From assembly GCF_900099965.1 (NCBI RefSeq), contig NZ_FNDJ01000030.1, positions 62,001 to 126,000 of the forward strand: a stretch of DNA of 64,000 nucleotides, given 5' to 3'. The position numbers were made by a program, and so were the translations under genes. Origin of the DNA: Nonomuraea jiangxiensis (GTDB lineage: Bacteria; Actinomycetota; Actinomycetes; Streptosporangiales; Streptosporangiaceae). Every line of letters begins with the position of its first letter. Position 1 is the stretch's first letter. Positions 8,514-17,285 of this stretch are shown here, in pieces. The notes under the pieces were generated by a model. That model ran no database searches and was not told the DNA's origin. It worked only from the letters and a program-made list of their open reading frames with translations.

Positions 8514-8593
8514 GGCGAGGCCGCCCGCGGGTGAGCGGCCGGGACCCACCGTGCGGGCGAGCCCCCCAGCCCCGCTCGCACGGTTGCTCGTTG

Positions 8594-9541
8594 TCAGGCC
8601 ACGACGAGCGACTCGGCCCGGAACTCGCGCCCGGCGACGATCTCGGAGACGAAGCCGTCGGGGCCGACGGGACGCTCCCCGATCAGGGTCACCCGGTGCA
8701 GAGTGCGCTGGACGTCGAGATGGTCGAGGTCGGTCGGTGCCAGGTGGGCGGTGGCCCGGTTGTCCCAGAAGGCGACGCTGCCGGGGTGCCAGCGGAAGCG
8801 GACGGTATATTCAGGACGGGTGATCTGCTCGTACAGCAGCTCCAGGACACGGCGGCTCTCCAGCGCGGACAGGCCGACGATGTGGTCGGTGAAGCCGGGG
8901 TTGACGAACAGCGCCCGCTCGCCGGTCTCGGGATGCACCCGTACCACCGGATGCACGGAGACCAGCAGGTTGTCGTTGACCCGCTTGAGCAGCTTGCCGT
9001 CCTCCTCGGCCGGCCGGTAGCCGGCGAGGAAGCGGTGCTCGGCACGCAGGCCGTCCACGAAGCGGCGCAGCGGCGCCGACAGGCCCTCGTAGGCGGCCAC
9101 CAGGTTGGTCCAGGTCGTGTCGCCGCCGTACTCGGGGACGGTCTCGGCCCGCAGGATCGAGGCGGCGGGCGGGTTGACGGCGGCGGTGACGTCGGTGTGC
9201 CAGCCGGAGTAGTAGGAGTACTTCCGCTTGCGGTAGAGCTCGCGGTAGTTCGCGCCGTAGCGCTCCTCGTAGCGGCGCGGATCGATGGTGAGGATCTGCG
9301 GGTGCTCCTCAGGCGGGGCGTCCTCATGGGGGTGGGCGTGGGTCAGCTCGCCGAACTGGCGGGCGAAGGCGATCTGCGCGGCATGGTCGAGGTCCTGGCC
9401 GCGGAAGAAGACCACCTTGTGGGCGTACAGGGCGTGGCGGATCTCCTCGACCGTGGCGGGATCGAGGGGATGGGCCAGGTCGACGTCCGTGATCTCGGCG
9501 CCGATGTGCCCGGCGACGCGTCTGACGGTGATGGTGGACAT
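8594..9541 (-). CDS. TauD/TfdA-family alpha-ketoglutarate-dependent dioxygenase
   Basis: Fe(II)/2-oxoglutarate dioxygenase of 315 residues; family members release sulfite from taurine or other sulfonates and sulfate esters. The facial triad is visible: H115 and D117 in GWHTDVTAAVNPP and H266 in NRATAHLAP; R279 in VQRTLHRV is the expected 2-oxoglutarate-binding Arg. The start at 9541 follows the purine-rich GAGGGAG. The segment 88-112 (with YEERYGANYRELYRKRK) is longer than in E. coli TauD, so the preferred sulfonate may differ. It follows a cysteine leader peptide by 65 nt and precedes ssuD, giving one sulfonate-degrading transcription unit. Confidence 0.9.
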   Translation of the reverse strand: MSTITVRRVAGHIGAEITDVDLAHPLDPATVEEIRHALYAHKVVFFRGQDLDHAAQIAFARQFGELTHAHPHEDAPPEEHPQILTIDPRRYEERYGANYRELYRKRKYSYYSGWHTDVTAAVNPPAASILRAETVPEYGGDTTWTNLVAAYEGLSAPLRRFVDGLRAEHRFLAGYRPAEEDGKLLKRVNDNLLVSVHPVVRVHPETGERALFVNPGFTDHIVGLSALESRRVLELLYEQITRPEYTVRFRWHPGSVAFWDNRATAHLAPTDLDHLDVQRTLHRVTLIGERPVGPDGFVSEIVAGREFRAESLVVA

Positions 9542-9606
9542 GGTGAAGTGCTCCCTCAAGCTGTGACGGGTGTTCGAGCGGAAACGGGGATGGCGGGACC
9601 CGGAGG

Positions 9607-9687
9607 TCACCGCATGGCACAGAGCGCGCTCGCCTGCCGCCTGAGATCGACGTGGAGGCGAGCCACCAGAAGCTCGCTGCTCTTCAC
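9607..9687 (-). CDS. Cysteine leader peptide (uORF) of the tauD-like/ssuD operon
   Basis: Short ORF of 26 codons starting with GTG at 9687. The peptide carries VARLHVDLRRQASALCAMR as its last 19 residues, the classic R-x-H-V-D ... ALC pattern; the Cys codon is fourth from the end. The GTG is 7 nt past a -10-like element, so translation is probably leaderless. It parallels the peptide at 4621-4695 and implies that uptake and cleavage arms are both attenuated by cysteine supply. The TauD-like start is 65 nt beyond the stop. Confidence 0.85.
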   Translation of the reverse strand: MKSSELLVARLHVDLRRQASALCAMR

Positions 9688-9694
9688 AGCCCCG

Positions 9695-9723
9695 ATCTTC
9701 CGCAACATTCCCGACAGATGCAA
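9695..9723 (-). promoter_or_regulatory. Promoter of the tauD-like/ssuD operon
   Basis: On the - strand TTGCAT (9723-9718) and GAAGAT (9700-9695) are 17 nt apart and the leader-peptide GTG begins 7 nt later. The -10 is weak, but spacing and position mirror the promoter at 4585-4613. Confidence 0.5.
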
Positions 9724-9732
9724 TAGGGATTC

Positions 9733-9761
9733 GGAAATTTCATGCATAGCCAGTAGGAAAT
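9733..9761. promoter_or_regulatory. Candidate operator shared with the sulfonate transport promoter
   Basis: Starts GGAAAT and ends TAGGAAAT on the + strand and aligns with 4556-4583. It lies just upstream of the -35 region of the TauD-side promoter. Relative to transcription it is in the opposite orientation to the first copy, as a dyad-binding regulator would tolerate. Confidence 0.45.
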
Positions 9762-9916
9762 ATTGCCTTTACCCCGCCCGCGTGATCAGGAACCCGGGCA
9801 TCAGCCGAGTGTGACGCCCACATGTACCATCCCTATCGTTAGCCGATTCACAGACGGGAATGCTGCGCAGTCCCCGTCACCGTGACCCCGATCCCCGGAG
9901 ATGCGCTAAGGCGATC

Positions 9917-10324
9917 ATGAGCGAGTCCGTGTTGCGCTGTCGCATCAGTACTGATCTTGACCATTTGCGCTGCCTGATACGCACGCAGGCCCGCCACGGC
10001 GGATTACGTGGACCGCGCTTGGAGGATCTGGTGCTGGCGGCCAACGAGGCGATCTCCAACGTGCTGGAACACGGTGGTGCGGGCGGCACGCTCACCGTTC
10101 GTTGCGTCTCGACCGGGGTCACCGTGGAGGTGGCCGATGCGGCCGGCCTGCTGACGCCCGCTCATCTGGCCGGCGCGAAGCTCGACCTGACCGGCTCCAG
10201 GGGGTTCGGCCTCTGGATCATCCAGCACCTGTGCGACGAAGTCGGTCTGGAGCAGGCTGCCGGAGGCTCGGTGCTGACCATGCGCATGGACCCCAGCCGC
10301 CACGTGAGTCGCGCGCTCGATTGA
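9917..10324 (+). CDS. RsbW-like anti-sigma factor serine kinase (HATPase_c)
   Basis: Small GHKL ATPase of 135 residues of the kind that binds a sigma factor and phosphorylates a STAS antagonist. Start ATG 9917 matches the start of its paralogue at 19669 (both enter VLRCRIS after a few residues). The N-box is ANEAISNVLEHG (about residues 39-50); the G1 position reads VADAAGLL rather than a clean DxGxG; the G2 region is GSRGFGLWIIQHLCDEV. No antagonist gene is adjacent here; the two STAS genes lie 10 kb away beside the paralogue. Target sigma factor unknown. Confidence 0.85.
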   Translation: MSESVLRCRISTDLDHLRCLIRTQARHGGLRGPRLEDLVLAANEAISNVLEHGGAGGTLTVRCVSTGVTVEVADAAGLLTPAHLAGAKLDLTGSRGFGLWIIQHLCDEVGLEQAAGGSVLTMRMDPSRHVSRALD

Positions 10325-10382
10325 CGCTTCCGGCCCACGGACGGCGGCGTCCATGGCGACGACCGCGCGACTGGGGGCTCGG

Positions 10383-10901
10383 TCACCGCCTGGCCGTCTG
10401 TGTCAGGCGCAGGGCGGCCTCGGCCGTCTCATACCTCCACGAGATCACCGCGTGTTCGAAGCCGCGTGCCTCGTCACGCTGCTTGCGCAGGGCGGCGACG
10501 ATCGGCTCGATGCGCTCGGCCTGCGCGTCCAAGAGCGGACGCGGGTCGGTCCTGGCCCGTTCGAGAACGGCTAGCTTGATCAGAAATTCGGTGCGGATGT
10601 CGCGAATGTGCTCGACCGGCCGCATCAACCAGTCGTCGACAGCGGCTCGCCCCGATGCCGTGACGGCGAACACCGTACGCTGCGGACCGCCCCGCCCCGG
10701 TTGCCTCCCTGACTGCTCGACCAGGGACAGGTGGGCGAGCCGGTCGAGCGCACGATAGACGTGCGGGCGCCGGATCTGCCAGATCGCCCCGACAGGGCCG
10801 GTGTCACCGGTGAGCCGGGAGACGGCGAAACCGTGGGTGGGTGTCTCGGCCACGAGCGCGAGCACGACCCACTCGGTGAGTGACAACGCACGCGAGTCCA
10901 C
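10383..10901 (-). CDS. PadR-family transcriptional regulator
   Basis: Winged-helix repressor of 172 residues. I take the GTG at 10901 because the PadR fold begins at once (SLTEWVVLALVAETPTHGFAVSRL) and upstream codons show no similarity. The wing and dimerisation parts are visible (RPHVYRALDRLAHLSLVEQ; TVFAVTASGRAAVDDWL), followed by a C-terminal helical domain rich in Arg and Glu. TACCCT lies 7 nt upstream of the GTG, consistent with a leaderless message. Target genes are not evident; the divergent neighbour at 10988 encodes a small unknown protein. Confidence 0.85.
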   Translation of the reverse strand: MDSRALSLTEWVVLALVAETPTHGFAVSRLTGDTGPVGAIWQIRRPHVYRALDRLAHLSLVEQSGRQPGRGGPQRTVFAVTASGRAAVDDWLMRPVEHIRDIRTEFLIKLAVLERARTDPRPLLDAQAERIEPIVAALRKQRDEARGFEHAVISWRYETAEAALRLTQTARR

Positions 10902-10987
10902 GTGGTCAAGGGTAGGGCCCGTGGAACCGGTCCGGAGGCTCACGGGTAGTCTCGATGGGACTAGCCAAGGCGTCGGAGGAACACTCT

Positions 10988-11245
10988 GTGAGTGCGACCC
11001 AAGGGGAGCGGCCCGGCAGCAGGCCGACGCCCAACGCCATCTGCGCCGGCGGGCCGTACGACGGCATGCTCGCCCGCATCGATCAGGACGTCGGCATCGT
11101 ACAGGTCCACTTACGGCCGGATGACCGGTCACCGAGCGCTCGCTATCGGATCACCGCAGGTCGTGTCCATCATCCGTCATGCAGCCACCCGTTCGTCGTG
11201 CTGCGCTGGGTCGGCGACGACCAGGCGGACGGCGAGCGCCACTGA
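10988..11245 (+). CDS. Small hypothetical protein
   Basis: An 85-residue protein of unknown function. The strong Shine-Dalgarno GGAGGA at 10976-10981, 6 nt before the GTG, supports this start over an in-frame ATG at 10955. The product has a hydrophilic N-terminus, the segment ICAGGPYDGMLARIDQDVGIVQVHL and a Cys/His-containing part (RVHHPSCSHPF). No signal peptide or membrane segment. It is divergent from the PadR gene and 57 nt upstream of the LysR gene, but a functional link is not shown. Confidence 0.6.
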   Translation: MSATQGERPGSRPTPNAICAGGPYDGMLARIDQDVGIVQVHLRPDDRSPSARYRITAGRVHHPSCSHPFVVLRWVGDDQADGERH

Positions 11246-11302
11246 CCGCGACCGGCACGGACGGGGATGGACGCGACAGGTGCGTACGCGACATTCTGTG
11301 GC

Positions 11303-12229
11303 GTGATCTTGCGTCAGTTGGAGTACCTCGTCGCCCTGGCCCGTGAGCGGCATTTCGCTCGGGCCGCCGCGTCCTGCAGCGTCTCCCAGCCCTCCTTGTC
11401 GGCGGCCATCCGCAAGCTGGAACGCGAGCTGAACGTGTCCCTGGTCCGCCGCGGCCCGCAGTTCGCGGGGCTGACGCCGGAAGGGGAGCGGGTCGTGCTG
11501 TGGGCGCACCGCATCCTCGCCGACACCGACGCCCTGCGCCAGGACGTGTCCAGGATGCGTGAAGGGCTGTCGGGCACGCTCCGGCTGGGGGTGATCCCGA
11601 CCGCGCTGACCGCCGTGCCGCTGCTCACCACGCCGTTCTGCGAGCGGTACCCGCACGTACGGGTGCTGCTGACGGCGTTGTCGTCCAGGGAGATCGCGCG
11701 GCGGCTCACCGAGTACGAGATCGACCTGGCGATGACGTATCTCGACGACGAGGAGGGGTTCGGCGACGTGCGCACCATCGCGCTGTACGACGAGCGCTAC
11801 CTGCTGCTGACCCCGTCCGATGGCGAACTGGCCGGTCGGCGGGTGGTGGGCTGGGCGGAGGTGGCCGCGCTGCCGCTGTGCCTGCTCACGCCGCAGATGC
11901 GCAATCGCCGCATCCTGGATGCCATCTTCCGCCACGCCGGGGCGGTCCCCGTGCCCGCGATCGAGGCCGACACCGTCTCCGCGCTGTTCGCCCACGTCGG
12001 GACGAACCACTGGTCGACGGTGATCGCGCATGCGTGGCTGCACATGTTCGAGGTGCCGGACGGCATGCGGGTGGTCCGGTTGGAGCGTCCGGCCCGGGAG
12101 CCGCGGGTGGGCCTGGTCGTATCCACCGCGGGCCCGGAGTCGGCGATGGCGCGGGCCGTGCTGGACATCGCCCGCGACCTGGACATGCGCGAGGTGTTCG
12201 ACCGGCTGGCCGGTGAACAGCTGACATAG
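11303..12229 (+). CDS. LysR-family transcriptional regulator
   Basis: LysR-type regulator of 308 residues. The GTG at 11303 gives the standard N-terminus (VILRQLEYLVALARERHF) with the HTH around residues 17-40 (AAASCSVSQPSLSAAIRKLE). The effector-binding domain begins near residue 90 (GTLRLGVIPTALTAVPLL), and GTNHWSTVIAHAWLHMF is near the end. Such proteins often control an adjacent gene; the closest candidate downstream is the molybdopterin-domain protein at 12422. The effector is unknown. Confidence 0.92.
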   Translation: MILRQLEYLVALARERHFARAAASCSVSQPSLSAAIRKLERELNVSLVRRGPQFAGLTPEGERVVLWAHRILADTDALRQDVSRMREGLSGTLRLGVIPTALTAVPLLTTPFCERYPHVRVLLTALSSREIARRLTEYEIDLAMTYLDDEEGFGDVRTIALYDERYLLLTPSDGELAGRRVVGWAEVAALPLCLLTPQMRNRRILDAIFRHAGAVPVPAIEADTVSALFAHVGTNHWSTVIAHAWLHMFEVPDGMRVVRLERPAREPRVGLVVSTAGPESAMARAVLDIARDLDMREVFDRLAGEQLT

Positions 12230-12421
12230 GCGACGCCTATCAAGCCATCGAAAGAATCGCTTTGACCGGCGGAACGCCTCGGTGAAGAGTGTGATCGTCC
12301 GGGGTGGCGGCCTGGCTCGCACCGGCGCCCGTTCCCACTCCTCCAGGAGTTGACGGACCCGTCCTCTCCCTTCGGTCCCGCCCGTTGCCTTCGGGACCGA
12401 AGGGAAGGAACAGTCGTTCCG

Positions 12422-12880
12422 GTGGCTCCCATTCCGACGGACGGCCTGGTAGCACTGTCGGGCAACGTGTGCGTACCTTCCTGGCTGAACTTCGCGACGC
12501 TGCACTCAATGCCGCAGCGGGAGATGACGGTGAGATTCGAGTGCCGCACCTCCGGACTGCGGCGCCACTACTTCACCGGGCCGCTGCTCATCGATGTGCT
12601 GCGGGCGGCGGAGCCGCTGTTCGACCCGGGCGAGCGCAAGGACCGCCTGCGCTTCCTGATCACGGTCCTGGGACGGGACGGCCACCGGACGGTGCTGTCG
12701 TGGGGCGAGATCGACCCCGAGTTCGGCAACACCCCGGCGCTGCTGGCCGTCAGCATGGACTGCCGGCCGCTCGACGAGCAGGGACCGCACCTGGTGATGC
12801 CGGGGGACCGCTGCGGCGCGCGGCACATCAGCCAGGTCACCGACCTCCGGGTGTACGCCGACGACCTGTTATGGCGTTAG
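12422..12880 (+). CDS. Small oxidoreductase molybdopterin-binding (SUOX-like) domain protein
   Basis: Protein of 152 residues with a single sulfite-oxidase-type molybdopterin domain. Diagnostic blocks are VALSGNV, LHSMPQREMTVRFEC, HYFTGPLLIDVLRAAEP, LSWGEIDPEFG and GPHLVMPGDRCGARHISQVTDLRVY. The start is uncertain: GTG 12422 is used because GGAAGGA lies upstream and the domain begins here; an in-frame TTG at 12350 would add 24 unlikely residues. The molybdopterin-ligating Cys of true sulfite oxidases is not obvious; C33 or C35 could stand in. A truncated relative lies at 19346-19552. Confidence 0.8.
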   Translation: MAPIPTDGLVALSGNVCVPSWLNFATLHSMPQREMTVRFECRTSGLRRHYFTGPLLIDVLRAAEPLFDPGERKDRLRFLITVLGRDGHRTVLSWGEIDPEFGNTPALLAVSMDCRPLDEQGPHLVMPGDRCGARHISQVTDLRVYADDLLWR

Positions 12881-12971
12881 TCCGTCGCGGGAGCACCGGG
12901 GGTGTCACCAAGAGCAACCGCCGGCGTAAGCCTCGGCACGAGGGGGAAGGTCGCAGATAGGAGGGGGAGCC

Positions 12972-13934
12972 ATGTTGCGTACGCCGATGTGCGACCTGCT
13001 GGACATCGATGTCCCGATCATCTGCGCGCCGTTCGGGCCGTGGGAGCAGGTCGAGCTGGCGGCGGCGGTGTCCAACGCCGGAGGGCTCGGCAGCCTGGGG
13101 ACCGCCCTGCGACCCCTGCCCGACCTGAAGGCGCAGTGGGAGCGGCTGCGCGAGCTCACCGACAAGCCGTTCGCCATCAACCACACCGCCCGGCCGCTGG
13201 ACAAGGACGCCTTCGCGGCGACGCTGCGGTTCCGGCCCGCCGCGATCTCGTTCCACCTGGCGGTCCCCGACGACCTCATCGCCCGCGCCCACGACGCGGG
13301 GATCCTCTGGATTCAGCAGGTGATGAACCGCGAGCAGGCCGAACAGGCCGTCGCCGCGGGGGCCGACGTCGTCATCGCCCAGGGCGGGGAGGCCGGCGGG
13401 AACGGCGGGTGGGTCGCCACCACGGTCCTGGTGCCGCAGGTGGTCGACGTCGCGGGCCAGATCCCGGTGGTGGCCGCGGGCGGCATCGCCGACGGCCGGG
13501 GCATCGCCGCCGCGCTCACGCTGGGCGCGCAGGGCGTGAGCATGGGCACACGGTTCCTGGCCTCCACCGAGATGCGCATCGACGAGGAGTGGAAGCGGCG
13601 CATCCTCATGTCCGACGCCCTGGACGCCGTCAAGGTCACGGGAAGCGAGCGGATCCTGCCTCCTTTCAACCGTCCTGGCGGCCCCGCCGAGCCCCGGGCG
13701 TTGCGCACGCCGCTGATCGACCAGCTCCGCGACGCGCCCGCCAGCGTGGACCCGGCCGAGATCGTGCCCCGCATCGTCGAGGCGCTCATGGACGGCCGGG
13801 GCCACGAGTACATCCCGTTCACGGGCCAGTCGGCCGGTCTCATCGACGAGATCCTTCCCGTCGGCCAGATCGTCTCCCGGCTCATCCGCGAGGCCGAGGT
13901 CGCCTTGGTCGCGGCGGCGCGAGCCTTCGCCTGA
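12972..13934 (+). CDS. Nitronate monooxygenase family protein (2-nitropropane dioxygenase-like)
   Basis: FMN-dependent TIM-barrel enzyme of 320 residues that oxidises alkyl nitronates or related substrates. The start follows GGAGGGGGAGCC. Family features are the N-terminal VPIICAPFGPWEQVELAAAVSNAGGLGSL, the loop VIAQGGEAGGN, the phosphate-binding IPVVAAGGIADGRGIAAALTLGAQGVSMGTRFL and EMRIDEEWKRRIL. The catalytic His expected in class I enzymes is not at the usual GGHGG site: the motif reads QGGEAGGNGG, so chemistry may differ. It stands alone between unrelated genes. Confidence 0.88.
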   Translation: MLRTPMCDLLDIDVPIICAPFGPWEQVELAAAVSNAGGLGSLGTALRPLPDLKAQWERLRELTDKPFAINHTARPLDKDAFAATLRFRPAAISFHLAVPDDLIARAHDAGILWIQQVMNREQAEQAVAAGADVVIAQGGEAGGNGGWVATTVLVPQVVDVAGQIPVVAAGGIADGRGIAAALTLGAQGVSMGTRFLASTEMRIDEEWKRRILMSDALDAVKVTGSERILPPFNRPGGPAEPRALRTPLIDQLRDAPASVDPAEIVPRIVEALMDGRGHEYIPFTGQSAGLIDEILPVGQIVSRLIREAEVALVAAARAFA

Positions 13935-14094
13935 CACGCCGCCGCACGCCCGTCACGGTCGTCGGGGCCTGTCGGCCTGCCCCGGCGACCGGCGACTCTC
14001 TTGGGCTTCCCGCCAACGAATGATCAGCACGTGTCCACGGAGGCGGCAGTGACCGGTCGAAGCGCAGAGGGTCGCCGGCAGGACGGGATCGGTG

Positions 14095-16596
14095 TCACAG
14101 GAGCCGGCGGGCGAGGGGCAGTCTGGTCCGGGTGATCAGCGCCGCCACGGTCGCCAGTACGGGCAGTCCCACCACCACGGCGATGACGAATGGCCACGGT
14201 ACGGCGATCGTGGCGGGGTCTCCGGCGCCGTGCGTCGTCATCGGCCGGCTCAGCGCCACGCCCGTCACCGTTCCCACGGCCAGCCCCACCAGCGCGCCGA
14301 GCCCGGAGATGTAGAGGGCCTGGCCGGCCACGACGAGCCGCATCGTCCCCGGCGGCGCGCCGATCGCCGTCATCGTCGCCCGCTCGGGCCGCATGTCGGC
14401 CGCCGCCAGGCGGGTGGCGGCCAGCGTGCCGCCGACGACGAGGACGAGGGCGCCCACGAGCCAGCCCCACAGGCCGGGGTCGGGCATGTTGTTGTAGCCC
14501 TCCTCGGCGGCGACCGTGACGCGGTAGGTCACCTCGGCCAGATCACGCGGCAGCGTCGAACCTGCGGGCAGCCGGTGCATGGCGTAGAGCTGGCGTTCCG
14601 CCGTCGTGAAGTCGGCCCGCTCGACCAGGGTACGCGGCAGCAGGGCCCCGCCCTGGTATTCCTCGGCGGGCGTGGCCACGACCGCCGGCACGATGAGCTG
14701 GCGCGCGGGGGCGGACGTGGAGCTCGCCCGCAGCGTCAGCTTGCCGTCCCGTACCGCGGCCGGGTCGAAGACCACGGCCTTGCCGCTCGCCAGCGCCGCG
14801 GCCGCCCGTGGGTCGTGGCGTCCCTGCAGGAGCTTGAGCAGGGCCTGGTCTCCGATGGCCACCGAACGGCGCGTCCGCGTCCCGTTCCATCGCACCGTGT
14901 ACCGCAGCGCGTAGCGGTGGCCCTGGGCGTCACTCGCCTGGTAACCGGAGGCCAGCGGCACGCCCGGCAACCGGCGGACCGTTTCGGCGCGGAGCTTGCT
15001 CCAGGTCGCGTCGCTCATGGTGCCGCCCCAGATCGCCAGCATGCCGGTCGGGCGCGCCGAGGTGTAGGCCTTACGCCGGTCCATGTGTTCGCTGTAGGCG
15101 CCGATGCCCATCGCCACGACCGTCGCCGTGACCGCCATGACGGCCGCGACGGCGCTCGCCGTACGGGATCGGTGGCGGACCGCGTCACGGACGGAGACCC
15201 GCAGCGCGAGCGTCAACCGCCCGGCCGGCCGGCCCGTGAAGCGGATCAGCCACGGCGTCAACACCACCATCCCGATCATGATCAACACCGCGGAGGACCA
15301 CACCCACACCGCGTCCGGCTGGCGCCGGGCCACCACGGTCGCTCCCAGCCCGGCCAGCACCAGCACGGCTCCGGCCAGGGGCCATCCCCGCCGATCGGCG
15401 GCTGCGGGCGCGCGGCCGGCCAGCACGGTCGCGGGGTCCTGCCGAGCCGCTTGTACGGCGGGCACCAACGCCGCCGCGATCCCGGCGATCAGGCCCAGCG
15501 CGGCGACGCTCAGAACCGGCGTCCACGGCACGTCCGCCGGGCCGACCTGTCCTCCCCAGCGCGCGACGACAGGGGCGCCCAGCGCTCCGGTCGCGATGCC
15601 GAGCACCGTCGCCACGAGGGTGGCCGCGCCGCCGAGGAGCAGTCCGTCGGCCAGTACGATCATCCGCAGGTGCCCGGCCGAGCCGCCCTGCGCCGCGATC
15701 TCGGCCAGTTCCCGGCGTCGTCTCCTGAGCCCGACCGCGAAGGCGGGCCCGGCCAGCAGCACGGTTTCCAGGACGACCATGATCACCATGGCGCCGAGCC
15801 CGATCGTGTGCCGGACGTTCAAGGGGGAGAGCCGATCCGGGGCGGGCGGCAAGGCCAGGAGCGCGGTGCGGGAGGTGACGTACAGACCGGCCCTGTTCAG
15901 CGCGGGCACGTCGCTCCAGGAGACGGGCTTCGCGGTACGGGCGAGCCAGCCGGGGCCTTGCATGTCCGGACCTCGGAAGGCGTCCGGCGGCGCCAGCGGC
16001 AGATCCGGACCCACGACCTCGCGCAGCGAGGGCCGGTGCGGGTGCTCCACCACGCCCACCACCCTCAGCGGCGGCGAGCCGGACGGTCGCAACATCTCGC
16101 CGGGCCGCAGGCCGAGCGCGGGTGTCACCGCGACCTCGCCGGCGGCGGGGAACCTGCCCTCGCCCAACGTCAGCATCCCTCTGGTGAGGGGATCGCGAAG
16201 GTCGGTCTCCAGCGCGTCGACCTGGTCGGTGCCCAGCCGGAGCGTGCCGGTGTCGAAGGGGATCAACCGGGTGCCCGGTCCGAGCAGGGCCGCCACCTCG
16301 GCGGCACTGAGCTCGGGAGCGGCGGCTCCGTCGCCGTCGCCCGTGTTCCAGCTCGTCCCGTTCGGCTGCTGCTGGAGCACCGTGCCCTCAGGGGTCTGGA
16401 CGAGGCGGGCGTCGGCCGTGCCGAGCTCGGCCGCCAGGCCCTCGCGTGGGGTGACGTTCATGGTCTCGGAGAGGGTGAACATCCCCGTGATCACCAGGAC
16501 GGGTAAGCCGATCATCACCATGATGAGCGCGCTTCGTCCTCGGGAACGCCACGCGTTTCGGCGGGCCAGGCGCAGTACGGCCAGGACGACGCTCAT
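14095..16596 (-). CDS. FtsX-like ABC transporter permease
   Basis: Large membrane protein of 833 residues with the double FtsX/MacB-permease layout: N-terminal helix (SALIMVMIGLPVLVITGMF), a large extracellular domain, then two blocks of transmembrane helices around residues 270-470 and a C-terminal block (LWGWLVGALVLVVGGTLAATRL and ALYISGLGALVGLAVGTVTG). Typical partner is a LolD/MacB-type ATPase, encoded directly upstream with an ATGA overlap. Likely exports or extracts a hydrophobic compound or lipoprotein, or gives peptide resistance. Last gene of a three-gene PadR-headed operon. Confidence 0.9.
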   Translation of the reverse strand: MSVVLAVLRLARRNAWRSRGRSALIMVMIGLPVLVITGMFTLSETMNVTPREGLAAELGTADARLVQTPEGTVLQQQPNGTSWNTGDGDGAAAPELSAAEVAALLGPGTRLIPFDTGTLRLGTDQVDALETDLRDPLTRGMLTLGEGRFPAAGEVAVTPALGLRPGEMLRPSGSPPLRVVGVVEHPHRPSLREVVGPDLPLAPPDAFRGPDMQGPGWLARTAKPVSWSDVPALNRAGLYVTSRTALLALPPAPDRLSPLNVRHTIGLGAMVIMVVLETVLLAGPAFAVGLRRRRRELAEIAAQGGSAGHLRMIVLADGLLLGGAATLVATVLGIATGALGAPVVARWGGQVGPADVPWTPVLSVAALGLIAGIAAALVPAVQAARQDPATVLAGRAPAAADRRGWPLAGAVLVLAGLGATVVARRQPDAVWVWSSAVLIMIGMVVLTPWLIRFTGRPAGRLTLALRVSVRDAVRHRSRTASAVAAVMAVTATVVAMGIGAYSEHMDRRKAYTSARPTGMLAIWGGTMSDATWSKLRAETVRRLPGVPLASGYQASDAQGHRYALRYTVRWNGTRTRRSVAIGDQALLKLLQGRHDPRAAAALASGKAVVFDPAAVRDGKLTLRASSTSAPARQLIVPAVVATPAEEYQGGALLPRTLVERADFTTAERQLYAMHRLPAGSTLPRDLAEVTYRVTVAAEEGYNNMPDPGLWGWLVGALVLVVGGTLAATRLAAADMRPERATMTAIGAPPGTMRLVVAGQALYISGLGALVGLAVGTVTGVALSRPMTTHGAGDPATIAVPWPFVIAVVVGLPVLATVAALITRTRLPLARRLL

Positions 16597-17285
16597 CGGG
16601 CGCTCACCAACGACGCGTCCGTGGTGTCCGCGATCATCCCGTCACGGAGGAACACCACCCGATCGGCCCAGGCGGCGTAGCGCGGCTCGTGGGTGACCAG
16701 CAGAACCGCCGCGCCCGAGTCGCAGCGCTCGCGCAGTAATCGCAGGATGTCGTCGCCGGTGCGGGTGTCGAGCGCGCCGGTCGGCTCGTCGGCCAGCAGC
16801 AGACAACGCCCGCCCACCAGGGCGCGGGCGATGGCGATCCGCTGGCGCTGGCCGCCCGACAACTCCTCGGGGAAGCGGTCGGCCAGGTCGGCCGCATCGA
16901 TCTCTGCCAGTACGGCCATCGCCTCCTCCCGGGCCGCGCGTGGGCGCACACCGTCGAGCTCGCGGGGCAGCATCACGTTCTCCACGGCTGTCAGTGATGT
17001 GATCAGGTTGAGGTCCTGGAAGACGTAGCCGACTTCGCGGCGGCGTAGTGCCGCGAGGTCGCGCGTGGTGGCCAGGTCATGTTCGCCGATGTGCACGGTT
17101 CCCGACGTGGGCCGGTCGAGCCCGCCGGCGAGGTTGAGCAGGGTCGACTTGCCGGACCCGGACGGGCCCATGACCGCGACCAGCTCTCCCGCGTCGACCT
17201 CGAGGCTCACCCCCTTCAGAGCGTGTACGGCTGTCGCCCCTTCGCCGTGGACCCTGGCCACTTCGGCCAGCCGTACGACTGTCAT
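16593..17285 (-). CDS. LolD/MacB-type ABC transporter ATPase
   Basis: ATPase of 230 residues for the downstream FtsX-like permease. Start ATG at 17285, itself overlapping the stop of the PadR gene (ATGA), follows AAGGAGGAAAG. Walker A GPSGSGKST, Q-loop VFQDLNLI, signature LSGGQRQRIAIARALV, Walker B LLLADEPTGALDT and the switch His in LVTHEP are all intact. The Q-loop context and the EPTGALD motif are typical of the MacB/LolD/FtsE class. Confidence 0.94.
   Translation of the reverse strand: MTVVRLAEVARVHGEGATAVHALKGVSLEVDAGELVAVMGPSGSGKSTLLNLAGGLDRPTSGTVHIGEHDLATTRDLAALRRREVGYVFQDLNLITSLTAVENVMLPRELDGVRPRAAREEAMAVLAEIDAADLADRFPEELSGGQRQRIAIARALVGGRCLLLADEPTGALDTRTGDDILRLLRERCDSGAAVLLVTHEPRYAAWADRVVFLRDGMIADTTDASLVSAR

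Noticed and set aside
8447..8593. A third cysteine leader peptide before ssuD
   Set aside because: The gap contains no short ORF with the H-V-D/Cys pattern; ssuD is probably cotranscribed with the TauD-like gene.
12240..12421. Extended N-terminus for the molybdopterin-domain protein
   Set aside because: The in-frame TTG at 12350 adds residues without family similarity and has no spaced ribosome-binding site.
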